DNA from: a virus
Reading direction: 5' to 3' (one strand)
DNA length: 64,000 nt
IMG/VR virus record: IMGVR_UViG_3300033550_000002
Span: 1-64,000 of that record
The position numbers and the translations under genes are program-made. The notes beneath the pieces were generated by a model. It was given only the letters and a program-made list of their open reading frames with translations, searched no databases and was not told the DNA's origin. This document shows positions 1 to 9,300 of this stretch, in pieces. The stretch's first letter is position 1. Every line of letters begins with the position of its first letter.

Positions 1-89
1 CCGCCTGCACCACCCCAGGTCTTTCCAAGCGAAGCGCCCCCTCCTCCTCGGTGGTGGCGGGCGGGCCGCCGTGCGGCTCGCGCGCGCGT

Positions 90-159
90 CACAGACGGAT
101 GGAGGAGGACGGAGTCCTCCGTAAAGACGTCTGTGGTTCTGTCCGGTGGGTGGGTGGAC
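90..159 (+). ncRNA. candidate structured RNA or leader element
   Basis: CACAGACG (90-97) pairs perfectly with CGTCTGTG (128-135). Inside, GGAGGAC (104-110) pairs with GTCCTCC (114-120) across a 3-nt loop. GTCC (141-144) and GGAC (156-159) then enclose a G-rich loop of three GGG runs. There is no T-tract, so this is not an ordinary terminator. The strand is uncertain because hairpins are visible on both. It could be a leader, a processing site or a small RNA. Confidence 0.35.
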
Positions 160-421
160 GTGAGGAGCGAAGCGACGAACGTGCACACACCCTGAGGACA
201 TGTACCTGTTCTTAGGCCGTGTATGCGCTGGTCGCCTAGATGCATCTCTGTTTTTTCCGAGAGTTGGCGGTCTTTGGCTGCCAATGGCAACCCCATCAAA
301 GTAGGACATACTGACCAACTTTTGGGCTACTTCTCGGGGACTGCCCACGAGGTGGACCCATAAGCCCCTGACCAGGTCTTTCTCTTCCGCTCTAGTGGTG
401 GGGGACTGGCAGAAATGCGCG

Positions 422-461
422 TTGACCCTGGAAAAGTCGACTATTAATCGGGATTAATCGG
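422..461 (+). promoter_or_regulatory. possible late promoter with tandem repeat
   Basis: TTGACC at 422-427 is followed by two tandem copies of ATTAATCGG (443-451 and 453-461). The first lies where a -10 box would be, although spacing to a good TANNNT is 15 rather than 17. The tandem copies could be a regulator site. The next gene starts at 492 without a clear ribosome-binding site. Confidence 0.35.
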
Positions 462-491
462 ACATCGATCGGGCCGGTCTACCATCACCCC

Positions 492-986
492 ATGGCCGCG
501 ATGACCTTTGTGACCGCCACGAGCGGCACCAGCGACACCGTCCCTCCGGACTTCACCACGGCGATCGGCCGCATCCGGGCGCTCATCCCCGACGTCGAGC
601 AGGTCGACTACACGGGCGAGGACGAGCCGGAGTACATGTTCTCCGACCTGCACCTGAGCGCCCTGTACGAGATCGCCCCCGGCGAGACGAATGCGCGGAT
701 CTACCGGGCCGCCGCCTCGGCGCTGCGGGCGCTCGCCGTCTCCGAGGGTCTGATCCAGAAGGTCATCCGGACGGAAGACCTCCAGACCGACGGCGCGAAG
801 CTGGCCTCGGCCCTGCTGGCCGCAGCCCGGCAGCTCGACGACCGGGCCGACCAGGTGGACGAGGACTCCGAGATCATGCAGATCGTGGACTTCCAGCCGC
901 TTCCGCAGGAGACCTTCCCGTACTCGCTGCGGGGCTTCCCCGCCGCGTACACGTACGGACTCACGGGTTTCAGGGGCTGGCTGTAG
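492..986 (+). CDS. putative head-tail connector protein
   Basis: 164 aa, first gene of the rightward structural operon. The role is inferred mainly from position: a small soluble protein ahead of the gp10-like and tail-terminator genes fits a head-tail adaptor. The middle is helical and alanine-rich (about 45-130), as in gp6-type connectors. The C-terminus is aromatic. ATG at 492 has no obvious Shine-Dalgarno; a second ATG at 501 is possible, and the message may be nearly leaderless. Confidence 0.55.
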   Translation: MAAMTFVTATSGTSDTVPPDFTTAIGRIRALIPDVEQVDYTGEDEPEYMFSDLHLSALYEIAPGETNARIYRAAASALRALAVSEGLIQKVIRTEDLQTDGAKLASALLAAARQLDDRADQVDEDSEIMQIVDFQPLPQETFPYSLRGFPAAYTYGLTGFRGWL

Positions 987-1076
987 CCGGATCGGAGGGA
1001 TACCGGCCCGTAGGGCTTCTCATCCAGGGGAATCCGAGTAGGTTTCCTCGGATCTGCCGCGAGGGATGAGGCCCAG

Positions 1077-1265
1077 ATGGACGACCGCGAGTTCCTTCCC
1101 CCGATCACCGTGATCCGCGAGTCCGGAGCGATCCGGGTCACCTGCGACAGCGTCACGGCCGTGTTCGAGGAAGGAGGGGCGGAGCCCTCGGATGCTCCGC
1201 CCCTGCTGGTGCGCGTTTTCCGCGCCGTGATGGCGGATCTCCAGCCACCACTGCGTGCAGAATAG
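1077..1265 (+). CDS. small hypothetical structural-operon protein
   Basis: 62 aa, no recognised family. A purine-rich GAGGG lies about 15 nt before the ATG. Its end overlaps the region where the next gene may start (GTG 1255). The preceding 90-nt gap contains a 7-bp hairpin (1032-1038 with 1047-1053). It is co-directional with the connectors, so a minor virion or assembly role is plausible, but nothing in the sequence shows it. Confidence 0.5.
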   Translation: MDDREFLPPITVIRESGAIRVTCDSVTAVFEEGGAEPSDAPPLLVRVFRAVMADLQPPLRAE

Positions 1266-1269
1266 CTGC

Positions 1270-1815
1270 ATGGCCTCACTCAACCGTCGAACAGCCCTCG
1301 ATCCGCGCTGGCCGTGGCATCAGCGGTCTGCCGCGATCGGCCACATGAACGCCCAGGTGGAGATCTTCCGCCGACCCGAACAGGGTGGCGACTACGGATT
1401 CGATCCGGCGACGGGCGGCCTCACGATTCCCGACGGAGCGGGCGGGGAGAAGTTCCCCGAGCTGATCCTGCTGTACCGGGGTGACGGCCGGGTCGTGAAC
1501 AACAAGGACTGGCGCGCCCGCGTGCGTACGCAGCGCGGCGACATGGGCACCGTCCACGCGATCCGCGTCCAGGTCCCCATCGCGAAGTCTCCGCCGGTCC
1601 ACGCGAACGACATCATCCGGGTGATCGACAGTCCTCCGGACCAGGAACTGACCCACTACATTTTCCACGTACGCAACCCTCTGATGTCGTCGAACGCATG
1701 GCTTCGGAACTGCCTCTGCGACGTGGACGCGGCGCACCCGCAGACGCTTCCGCCGCCGTTCGAGGGCACTCCGGCCGTCGTCCTCCAGGACGGCCAGTGG
1801 GTGATCGGACCGTGA
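1270..1815 (+). CDS. putative head closure / head-tail stopper protein
   Basis: 181 aa from ATG 1270; a GTG at 1255 would add five residues and overlap the previous gene. No strong ribosome-binding site favours either start. The protein is beta-rich and begins with an arginine-rich N-terminus. Length and position between the connector and the gp10-like gene fit head-closure proteins of actinophages (DUF6093-like), but this is positional inference. Confidence 0.5.
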   Translation: MASLNRRTALDPRWPWHQRSAAIGHMNAQVEIFRRPEQGGDYGFDPATGGLTIPDGAGGEKFPELILLYRGDGRVVNNKDWRARVRTQRGDMGTVHAIRVQVPIAKSPPVHANDIIRVIDSPPDQELTHYIFHVRNPLMSSNAWLRNCLCDVDAAHPQTLPPPFEGTPAVVLQDGQWVIGP

Positions 1816-1834
1816 TGACGAGGCAGGGGTACGC

Positions 1835-2740
1835 GTGGGTCTGAAGATTGCTCTTCTGAGCAGGGACAACGGAGTTGGGCTCTCGCTCGACGTCGGGCTC
1901 CTTCGTGAGCTGTTCACCTCGGCCGGGCACGAGGTCGAGTTCTACGACTGGCAGTCCAAGACGATGCCGCGCGCGGATGTGGCGTTTCACCTGGAACTGG
2001 TGAGCCGGAATCTCGCGCAGAACGCGGCCAGGAACATCGCCATTCTGAACCTGGAATGGTTCCCGTCGGAATGGATGAAGTACCTGCCCGCCTTCAACCA
2101 GATCTGGGCGAAGAGCCGGTACGCGTACGACTTCTGCCGGATGCGGGGCGGCCGGGGAGTCACCCTGACCGGCTTCCTGGGCCAGGACCGCCTGGACGAG
2201 TCCGTGGAGCGCGAACTGCGGGTGCTGCACCTGCGCGGCCGGTCGACGATGAAGGGCACCGAGAAGGTCGTCGAGGCGTGGCGGACCAACCCGGACCTGC
2301 CCCCGCTCACGATCGTCTCCAAGGAGCCGCTGACGGTGCCGGACGGCGTGACGGTCATCGAGTCGCCCTCCGACAAGGAGCTGACCCGGATCATCAACCA
2401 GCACGCGATCCACCTGTGCCCCTCGACGGCGGAGGGGTGGGGGCACTACATCGTCGAAGGCATGTCGGCGGGGGCCGTGGTCATCACGACCGACGCCTCG
2501 CCGATGAACGAGCACATCCGGCCCGAGTGGGGCTACCTGGTGGGCGTGCGCTCGAAGTCGCGGCACCACATGTCGGAGCAGGTGTTCACCACGCCGGAGT
2601 TCATCGCGGAGGCCACCCGGAGGGCCGCCGCACTCCCCGAGCCCGTCCGGGCCGGGGTGGGGAAGCGGGCCAGGGATCACTTCCTGGCCAGGAACGAGGA
2701 GTTCAGCAGGATGGCGCTCGATCTGGTGGAGAAGGTCTGA
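1835..2740 (+). CDS. GT-B fold glycosyltransferase
   Basis: 301 aa. The C-terminal half carries the donor-binding signature of family 1/4-like glycosyltransferases: PSTAEGWGHYIVEG then MSAGAVVITTD, an E-x7-E type motif near residues 200-220. The N-terminal half looks like a degenerate acceptor domain. GTG 1835 follows AGGCAGGGG. Its stop overlaps the ATG of the next glycosyltransferase, so the two are translationally coupled. Lying among head-tail genes, the pair probably glycosylates a virion protein; host wall polymer is the alternative target. The sugar is unknown. Confidence 0.8.
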   Translation: MGLKIALLSRDNGVGLSLDVGLLRELFTSAGHEVEFYDWQSKTMPRADVAFHLELVSRNLAQNAARNIAILNLEWFPSEWMKYLPAFNQIWAKSRYAYDFCRMRGGRGVTLTGFLGQDRLDESVERELRVLHLRGRSTMKGTEKVVEAWRTNPDLPPLTIVSKEPLTVPDGVTVIESPSDKELTRIINQHAIHLCPSTAEGWGHYIVEGMSAGAVVITTDASPMNEHIRPEWGYLVGVRSKSRHHMSEQVFTTPEFIAEATRRAAALPEPVRAGVGKRARDHFLARNEEFSRMALDLVEKV

Positions 2741-3591
2741 TGCGGCACGTGGTGCTCGTACCGGCCTGGCGGCGGCCGGACATGCTGTACGCCTGCCTGA
2801 GCCGCCTGGAGAAGGCGGCACGGCCGGGTGTCGAGGTGGTCGTCAGCCTGGACCGGGGCTACGACAAGGAGACGCGGGAGGTCGCGAACCGCTTCACCGG
2901 CCGCCTGCCGGTGCTGTACCTGCGGCTGATGCATCACCACATGTTCCGGGGGAACTCCTACAACGTCCTCTCCGGGCTCGCGGACTGCCTGAAGAGCAGC
3001 CCCGACCTCGTCCACGTGGTGGAAGAGGACATCATGGTGGCTGACGGGTACTTCGAGTTCCACGAGGCGATGCACCGCGCGGAGCCGGGCGCGTTCGCGG
3101 TGAGCGCCTGCCGGAACCAGAACGCACCCGCCACGGGTGCGGCGTACCTGCACCCGTCCTACCAGTCGCTCGGCGTCTCCATGCGGCCGGATGTCGTCGA
3201 GCGGCTGGCCAGGCACACCAACCCGGTGTACTTCGGCGACATGGTGATGTACTGCCGCAAGAATTTCCCCGCGAGCCGGATTCCGCCCGGCCATGCGGAG
3301 CAGGACGGCCTGATCAACCGGGTGCGCGAGAGCCTGGACGGGAAGACGGTCTACGCGGAACGCCCGCGTGCGTACCACGCGGGATTCCACGGCTACAACC
3401 GGACCGGCACCAAGCTCACGGAGGGGCCGTACTGGGAGAGGGCTGAGAGGATTCTCTCGATGACCTCGGACGACCTGAACGCGATGGCCGGGGAGATCAA
3501 GGACTACGAGGCGTTCGACCTGGACGAAGTCCTTCCGCTGGACCAGGAGGAGCGGGCCCTTTCGGCTGGACGTCCCTGGGTCAAACTGTAA
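2740..3591 (+). CDS. GT-A fold (family 2-like) glycosyltransferase
   Basis: 283 aa, starting at the ATG that overlaps the upstream stop (TGATG). The N-terminus (VVLVPAWRRPD) is a typical nucleotide-binding beta strand. VEEDIMVADGY near residue 93 is a DXD-like metal site. HAEQDGLINRV near residue 186 resembles the region with the catalytic base. Paired with the preceding GT-B enzyme, this suggests two-step decoration of a capsid or tail protein. Upstream extension of the frame overlaps the previous gene and is spurious. Confidence 0.75.
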   Translation: MRHVVLVPAWRRPDMLYACLSRLEKAARPGVEVVVSLDRGYDKETREVANRFTGRLPVLYLRLMHHHMFRGNSYNVLSGLADCLKSSPDLVHVVEEDIMVADGYFEFHEAMHRAEPGAFAVSACRNQNAPATGAAYLHPSYQSLGVSMRPDVVERLARHTNPVYFGDMVMYCRKNFPASRIPPGHAEQDGLINRVRESLDGKTVYAERPRAYHAGFHGYNRTGTKLTEGPYWERAERILSMTSDDLNAMAGEIKDYEAFDLDEVLPLDQEERALSAGRPWVKL

Positions 3592-3609
3592 GAACCGAGG
3601 TGGACGCAG

Positions 3610-4023
3610 ATGGCTTACATCGGAATCAAGTACAACTACAAGTTCGGTGGCACGAACCGCTATTACGGCAGCGGTACGCCGAGCGGTGCCTTCGATGCGG
3701 GCCTCTCCGCGTTCGTCGTCGACCACCTCAACAAGTCCCGGCAGCAGCTCGTCCTGGAGATGTCGAACGCGCGCCGTCGCGGCGAGGGGCAGGTGCGCGC
3801 GAAGAGCCGGGTGGACACCGGGCTGATGAAGCGCTCCGTCACGGGGACCGGCGACTTCGGCACCGACATCCTGAAGATCAGCTTCGGCTGGGAGCACCGC
3901 GAGCCCTTCTACGCGCCCTTCCAGGAGTTCGGCACGAGGACCGGCATCACGCCGATGATGGCGGTTTTGGACGCCTTCAACCGCGTGACGACGGAACTCC
4001 AGGCCCGGATCGGCGGTCGCTGA
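3610..4023 (+). CDS. HK97 gp10-like head-tail / neck protein
   Basis: 137 aa. The core has the gp10-family pattern: an Arg/Lys-rich helix, then RVDTGLMKRSV, then a beta region ending FYAPFQEFGT. These proteins connect the head-closure ring to the tail. ATG 3610 follows GAGGTGG. The stop overlaps the next ATG, giving coupled translation with the probable tail terminator, the order usually seen in siphoviruses. Confidence 0.75.
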   Translation: MAYIGIKYNYKFGGTNRYYGSGTPSGAFDAGLSAFVVDHLNKSRQQLVLEMSNARRRGEGQVRAKSRVDTGLMKRSVTGTGDFGTDILKISFGWEHREPFYAPFQEFGTRTGITPMMAVLDAFNRVTTELQARIGGR

Positions 4024-4505
4024 TGGCTTCCCTGCTCGACTGGCAGCTCGACATCTTCCACCGGCTGGACACCGGCCTGCCGAATACGCCCGTGTATCTG
4101 GAGGGAGTTCCGGAGAACACGGAAATCGTGAAAGACCCCTCGGCCTTCTACAAGCCGAGCCTGATTCTGTGGTTCGGCCAGGCTTTCGACGTGTCGGGAT
4201 TCGGAGGACGAATCTCCATCTCCGATCTGTGCGGAAGCGGGGCGGATGGAGGTGTGACGAAGCAGGCGGCCTTCATCGTCGAGTCCGTCGCCCCCTCCGG
4301 CCTGTCGCTCCTCCAGCTCGCGCAGGCGGCCAGGGATCTGCTGCACGGGTACCGACCGGCCGGGCAGGGGGAGCTTTCCGAAGCGGGATCGGGCACCGTG
4401 CGAGACCCGTATCCGGTCGGTATCGGCGACACTCTCCGGTTCTATCTCGCGATCGGATACCGGGGCCTGATCAACGTCGGTCCGCATACGGAGCCGGGTT
4501 CCTGA
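4023..4505 (+). CDS. putative tail terminator (completion) protein
   Basis: 160 aa from the TGATG overlap at 4023. Assigned by position: the gene between the gp10-like protein and the major tail protein is usually the tail terminator, which caps tail-tube polymerisation. Length fits. The N-terminus (LLDWQLDIFHRLDTG) is helical, with alternating strands after it. No diagnostic motif was recognised. Confidence 0.6.
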   Translation: MASLLDWQLDIFHRLDTGLPNTPVYLEGVPENTEIVKDPSAFYKPSLILWFGQAFDVSGFGGRISISDLCGSGADGGVTKQAAFIVESVAPSGLSLLQLAQAARDLLHGYRPAGQGELSEAGSGTVRDPYPVGIGDTLRFYLAIGYRGLINVGPHTEPGS

Positions 4506-4539
4506 CCGCCAGAAGGTAACGTCTCCGACGAATGCCCCA

Positions 4540-4575
4540 GGTAACGCTTTCCTGGTTACACTCCCCCCGTAAGAT
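4540..4575 (+). promoter_or_regulatory. possible promoter of the major tail protein
   Basis: TAAGAT at 4570-4575 is a good -10 box. A weak TTTCCT lies about 16 nt upstream. GTAAC/GTTAC short inverted repeats lie at 4542-4556, and GGTAACG also occurs at 4515. An extra promoter before the most abundant tail gene would make sense. Confidence 0.35.
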
Positions 4576-4601
4576 CTTGCCTTCGGCCGGAGGTACCGAG
4601 C

Positions 4602-5168
4602 ATGGCAGCAGTGAAGAGCCTTCCGCCGTCGCTCACCATCTGGTGGGTCGACGAGTCCGACCAGACGTCCCTCGGTTACGAGGGCGTCTACGGTGCGGGC
4701 TTCGCCGACATCGACCACCCGACGGCGGCGGAAATCAACGCAGGGATCAACATCTCCTGCGCCCTCACGACCGACCTGACCCTGGGCTGGACGGATCGCG
4801 ACACCGACGACACTCGCGGACTCTGCGACGACTCGAACGTGGCGACCCCGACGGCCAAGAACTACGAGGGCCAGCTCAACGTCTTCATCGACCGCGACCC
4901 GAACAAGCTGGAGGAGTCGATCTACAACGACGTCCTCCACCTGTTCAAGAAGCCGCTCCGTTCCGGATACCTGGTGCAGCGCATCTCCAAGCACCCGGTG
5001 AACGACCCGGCGGCGGTCAACACGGACTGGGTCACGGTCTTCAAGTTCCTCAGCGGCGACCCGAACGTCATCAACGACGCGACGGCCCCGCTCCAGATGC
5101 AGCCGACGTTCTACGCGCAGGGCCGCTCCTCGGACGGTCTCGTGCAGGTCGGCAGCACCGGAAGCTGA
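4602..5168 (+). CDS. major tail (tube) protein
   Basis: 188 aa, preceded by a strong GGAGGT ribosome-binding site. It lies immediately upstream of the two-frame chaperone and tape measure, the standard place of the tail-tube subunit. The composition (Asp/Thr/Asn-rich beta protein, no Cys repeats, no membrane segment) fits a tube protein. Confidence 0.8.
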   Translation: MAAVKSLPPSLTIWWVDESDQTSLGYEGVYGAGFADIDHPTAAEINAGINISCALTTDLTLGWTDRDTDDTRGLCDDSNVATPTAKNYEGQLNVFIDRDPNKLEESIYNDVLHLFKKPLRSGYLVQRISKHPVNDPAAVNTDWVTVFKFLSGDPNVINDATAPLQMQPTFYAQGRSSDGLVQVGSTGS

Positions 5169-5193
5169 CGTACTACCCAAGGGACGGAACAGC

Positions 5194-6000
5194 ATGACGC
5201 AGGACACCGTGGGGGCGGGCATCCCGGAGCCCGGCCCCGACAACTTCGACTTCCAGGCATGGCTCTCGGACACGGCCTCCTTCCCCGAGTTCGACCACAC
5301 GGTCTACGTCGACCAGAAGAGCGGTGCCGAACTGGCCCGCGTGATCGACCAGATCGAGATCGTGACGCTGGAGGCCGAGCACATCGCGAAGCAGGTCGAG
5401 GAGCGCCGCAAGGGTGGCTCCGGCTCCTTCGTGGACCCCGTGCTCGACGATCTCCTCCGCCAACACGAGGAGGCGGCCAGTGAGGCGCAGGCGCTGATCG
5501 AGCGCAAGCGTGAGCTGAACGCGAACATCCTGGCCTCGGCCGTCACCCTCTCGTTCCAGGCGCGCACGCCGGAGGAGCTGGGCACGATCACCCGCGAGGC
5601 CACGCGGAACTTCCACCGCGAGAACCAGCAGTTCGCGAACGCCTCCGACGACAACCTGGACTACGTCACGCTGCGGACGCGGTACACCCTCACGGCCCAG
5701 CTCGCGCACTTCTGCACGGGCATGGAGGTCAGGGGCCGGAAGCTGCCGCCGCCGAGCCAGACCGACGCCGACGCCCTGCTGCGCAGGCTGATCACCTCCG
5801 AGACCATGCGGCTCATGGAGAAGATCGGCACCGAGCTGTCGGCGGCCCGCGACTGGACCGACAAGATCGATGCCGGGTTTCCTGGCGGAGGTGCTGACCT
5901 GGAAGACCGGGTCGTGGATCAGGCCGGTGCTGAAGGCGGCCCGGTCGTGGGGGGTTCCCCCGATGGTGATGCTGACCGGCGAGACGTCGGACTGGTCTGA
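5194..6000 (+). CDS. tail assembly chaperone, unshifted (G-type) product
   Basis: 268 aa. Helical, charged protein that with its frameshifted form escorts the tape measure during tail assembly. ATG 5194 follows GGGACGGA. After the putative slip site at 5875-5884 the zero frame runs 39 residues of low-complexity Gly/Asp sequence to a stop at 6000, typical of unselected sequence past a recoding site. The first 229 codons are shared with the longer product. Confidence 0.85.
   Translation: MTQDTVGAGIPEPGPDNFDFQAWLSDTASFPEFDHTVYVDQKSGAELARVIDQIEIVTLEAEHIAKQVEERRKGGSGSFVDPVLDDLLRQHEEAASEAQALIERKRELNANILASAVTLSFQARTPEELGTITREATRNFHRENQQFANASDDNLDYVTLRTRYTLTAQLAHFCTGMEVRGRKLPPPSQTDADALLRRLITSETMRLMEKIGTELSAARDWTDKIDAGFPGGGADLEDRVVDQAGAEGGPVVGGSPDGDADRRDVGLV
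5875..5884 (+). promoter_or_regulatory. programmed +1 ribosomal frameshift site
   Basis: Zero-frame codons here are GGG TTT CCT G. The downstream reading frame is +1, not the usual -1. tRNA-Phe on TTT can re-pair perfectly with the overlapping TTC, with the rare CCT codon waiting in the A site. tRNA-Gly on GGG could alternatively slip to GGT. Both give the join DAGFLAEVL. The +1 frame becomes coding exactly here (FLAEVLTWKTG). Confidence 0.7.
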
Positions 6001-6304
6001 CCAGAGGAACCGCAAGCTGGCCGTGGCGCTGGAGATCCTGGACGAGGAGACCTGCAAGGGGTGCGGGACTCCGGCCTGGATCGGACGGTCGACCAACAAC
6101 GAGATCATCTTCGACCTCAAAGGCACCGTCTGCTACGCCTGCGCCGAGCTGGAAAAGGACAAGGAAGCCCGGGAGAAGAACAGGGGCGGCGCACCCCGAC
6201 TCAAGGGCGAGACGAAGTATGCGCGAGCACGTAACGTATGGGGTGCTGATCGCCCGCTGCCTTCGCGGGCGCACGCGTACAGGAACGACATGCCGAATGA
6301 GTGA
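5882..6304 (+). CDS. tail assembly chaperone, +1-frameshifted (T-type) extension
   Basis: About 140 aa expressed as the C-terminal part of a roughly 369-aa fusion beginning at 5194. It starts FLAEVLTWKTGSWIRPV, the conserved N-terminus of T-type extensions. It contains a C-x2-C ... C-x2-C pair (CKGCG near 50, CYACA near 80) that could bind zinc. It ends just before the tape measure. Independent starts such as ATG 5870 exist but lack a ribosome-binding site. Confidence 0.8.
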   Translation: MAEVLTWKTGSWIRPVLKAARSWGVPPMVMLTGETSDWSDQRNRKLAVALEILDEETCKGCGTPAWIGRSTNNEIIFDLKGTVCYACAELEKDKEAREKNRGGAPRLKGETKYARARNVWGADRPLPSRAHAYRNDMPNE

Positions 6305-6325
6305 CCGGAACAGTGGAGGTCGGCC

Positions 6326-9300
6326 GTGGCAACCAGCTTCGACGCTACGGCCAGGATCAACCTCGACATCCGGGCATTCGCCCAGGGCGCTCAGGCCGTC
6401 ACCAAGCAGGGCGGCCAGATGGAGAAGGTCTTCCAGAACCTGAACCAGGTCATCGGCAAGGTGGCACTGGTCGAGGACGACCTCGCCAAGAAGCTGAAGG
6501 CGTCGCTGACCGTCTACAACCAGATCATCAGCGCGACGAAGAACTACGCGTCGGCCGTTCAGGCCCTCTCGAAGAACGAGCAGTCCGGTGCCAAGGGTGC
6601 CGAGCTGATGGTCAAGGCGTTCCAGCAGCTCCGAAGCGCACTCGCCCAGATCGCACCGCTGGGCGAGAAGGAGTTCCAGCGCATCCAGCGGACGATCGTC
6701 CTGTACGAGCGGATGGCCAAGGTCATCCAGACCCTGGCCTCCGCGCAGAAGAGCATGTCGAGCGTCACCCAGAACGCGATCACGGCCGAGCAGAAGGAGG
6801 CCGCCGCCCGGCAGAAGGCGGCGCAGGCTGCGGCCAAGCAGGCGCTCGACGAGCAGAAGCTGGCGCTCGCGAAGGAGCGCCTGGCGGCCTCCACGGCGGC
6901 CTCCACGCAGAAGATGGCCCTGGAGGAGCAGAAGCTCGCCCTGGCCCGCGAGAAGGCCGCCCAGGCCGCCCAGCGAAGCCTCACCGCAGAGGAGCGGACG
7001 GCGCAGACGCGGCAGCGTCTCGTCGCCTCCAACCGGCAGCTCGACCAGAGCCAGGTCTCGGTCTCCTCGTCGACCTTCGCGCTCCGCAACTCGATCGGCC
7101 AGCTTGAGCAGGGCTTCCAGAACCTTCTGAATGTTGTTCAGAAAATCCCCACCGCCATGGCCAGCGCCGCCATTTCGCAGGAGCAGGCGTTCGCCCAGGT
7201 GGCCCGAGTCGTCGGCGAGGCCGAGGCGGCCTCCGTCGGTCTCCTTGAGCGCTTCCAGGAGATCGCGCAGAGCGCCCCGATCTCCTTCGAGGAGGTCGCC
7301 CGCATCGGTCAGCTCGGTGCCGCGATCGGCGTCTCCGAGCAGAACCTCGGCGACTTCACCGACACGATCGTGAAGTTCTCGCTGACCACGGGCGTGGCAT
7401 CCGAAGAGGCGACGATCCTCCTCGGTCGTATCGCCCAGATGCAGAACGTGCCGATCTCGGAGATCGACCAGCTCGGCTCCGCGATCCTCGCTCTCGGTAC
7501 GGCCTCGGCCGCCACCGACCAGGAGATCCTGCGCGTCAATGCGTCGATCGCCACGGTCTCGAACCTGTTCGGTCTCACCGCACAGGAGACCGCCGGTCTG
7601 TCGGCGGCTCTCGCCACCCTCCAGGTCCGGCCCGAGCTGTCGCGTGGTGCCCTGACCCGTGTCTTCAACGAGCTGACCCTGGCCATCGCGGACGGCGGGA
7701 CCGAGCTGTCGAAGCTCGGCAAGGTCATGAACCTCACCGACGAAGAGGTGACCCGTCTCTTCAACAACCCTGCCATGCGGGGCGAGTTCCTTCAGCAGTT
7801 CATCCAGGGCCTGAGCCAGTTCGCGGGAGCGGGCGGTGACGTCCAGGGTGTTCTGCGCGAGCTGGGCATCAACGCGGTCCGCGACATCGACGTGTTCTCC
7901 CGCCTCGCGAACAACTTCGACATCGTCAAGGAGTCGTTCGAGCGCGCGAACACCGAGTTCGCCCGTGGCTCCGAGCTGAACCGGCAGTCGAAGGGCATCT
8001 ACGAGACCACGGCCGCCGAGATCCAGAACCTCTCCGACGCCTTCCAGACGCTGCTCGCCAACCTCGGCGGCCCGCTGGCGAAGGCGCTCGGCGGCGTGGC
8101 GTCCTTCATCGCCGACGAGGTGCTGGCCCCGATCGCCCACCTGGGGCCCGTGATCCCCATCCTGGGCACGCTCGTCACGGTCGTCACGGCGGCCGGTGCG
8201 GCCTGGCTGATCTACCAGATCGCCCTCTCGAAGACCATCTCGTCGATGATCGCGGCCCGGGAACTCCAGAAGAACCTCGGCGTCAGCACTCTCAACCTGC
8301 GCACCGCGTTCAAGGTCTTCCGGGGCGAGCTGGACTCGACGGTCGCCGCCGAGACGGTCATGGTCAATGCGACCCGGGAGCTGGCCGGGACCACCCAGAC
8401 GCTGGCCGGATCGCTCGCCCGTTCACAGGCCGGTATGCGGGCGTACGCCGCAGCGGCCGAGTCCTCCGCCCTCGGCCTCGGGACCCTGAGTGCCGCCACG
8501 GTGGCCGCCTCGCGCAACATGAACACGATGTTCCAGGCGGCGGCCACGCAGCGCGGCGTCCTGACGCAGCTCAACACGGCCGGGTCCGCGACGGCCCTGG
8601 CGATGACCGGGATCTCGGCGGCCAACATCAAGGCGGCCGACTCCCAGAAGCGCTTCGCCGACGCCTCCGGCCGGTTCGCTGGCCAGACCGCCCTGGCTGC
8701 CGGTGCCGTGAGCGGCCTGAACCGTTCGACGGTGCAGACCGTTCCGCTGCTGAGCGGCATGTCGACGAACATGCAGCGCGCGGCGCAGGCCGGTGCGTCC
8801 CTCGGCTCGGGCTTCACGGTGGCGGGTAACGCCGGACGCACGGCCGCGACGGCCTTCACGAACGTGGCGACGACCACGACCCGGGTCGGCCTGGCGGCCC
8901 GTGCGGCATCCTTCGCCTTCGGTCCGTGGGGCCTGGCGCTGACGACGATCGCGATCCTGCTCGGGCCGATGATCTCCGACATGGCGGCCTTCAGCTCGGA
9001 GGGCGAGCGCATCGCGGCTTCGGCCATGGAGGCGACCGGCGGCACGCAGGCCCTCGCGAACGCCATCAAGGCGGACACCGAGACCTTCAAGCAGACCGGC
9101 CAGGCGTACCGCACCATCTCCATCAGCGCCAAGGACATGGCGGACGCCACCAAGCGCAGCGCGGAGACGGCCCGGGACTCGGCGAAGGAGCAGCTTCGGG
9201 CGATCGAGTTGGTGAAGGGATCGTCCGCCGAGCTGGACAAGCAGGCCCAGGGGCACGACGAGGGCGCGCAGGCGGCCAGCCGGTACCTCCGGGAGATCGA

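Larger units (their letters stand above)
1..491. other. non-coding region before the tail operon
   Basis: No convincing coding sequence lies here. It contains a nested hairpin (90-135), a G-rich tract in a small hairpin (141-159), an inverted-repeat element shared with a promoter near 33.37 kb (262-285), and a tandem ATTAATCGG repeat (443-461) just downstream of a TTGACC box (422-427). The TTGACC plus AT-rich repeat is the best candidate for a late promoter reading into the connector genes. The function of the rest is unknown. Confidence 0.6.

Noticed and set aside
2056-2739. N-terminal extension of the second glycosyltransferase
   Set aside because: This part is the other frame of the first glycosyltransferase; ATG 2740 in the stop-start overlap is the natural start.
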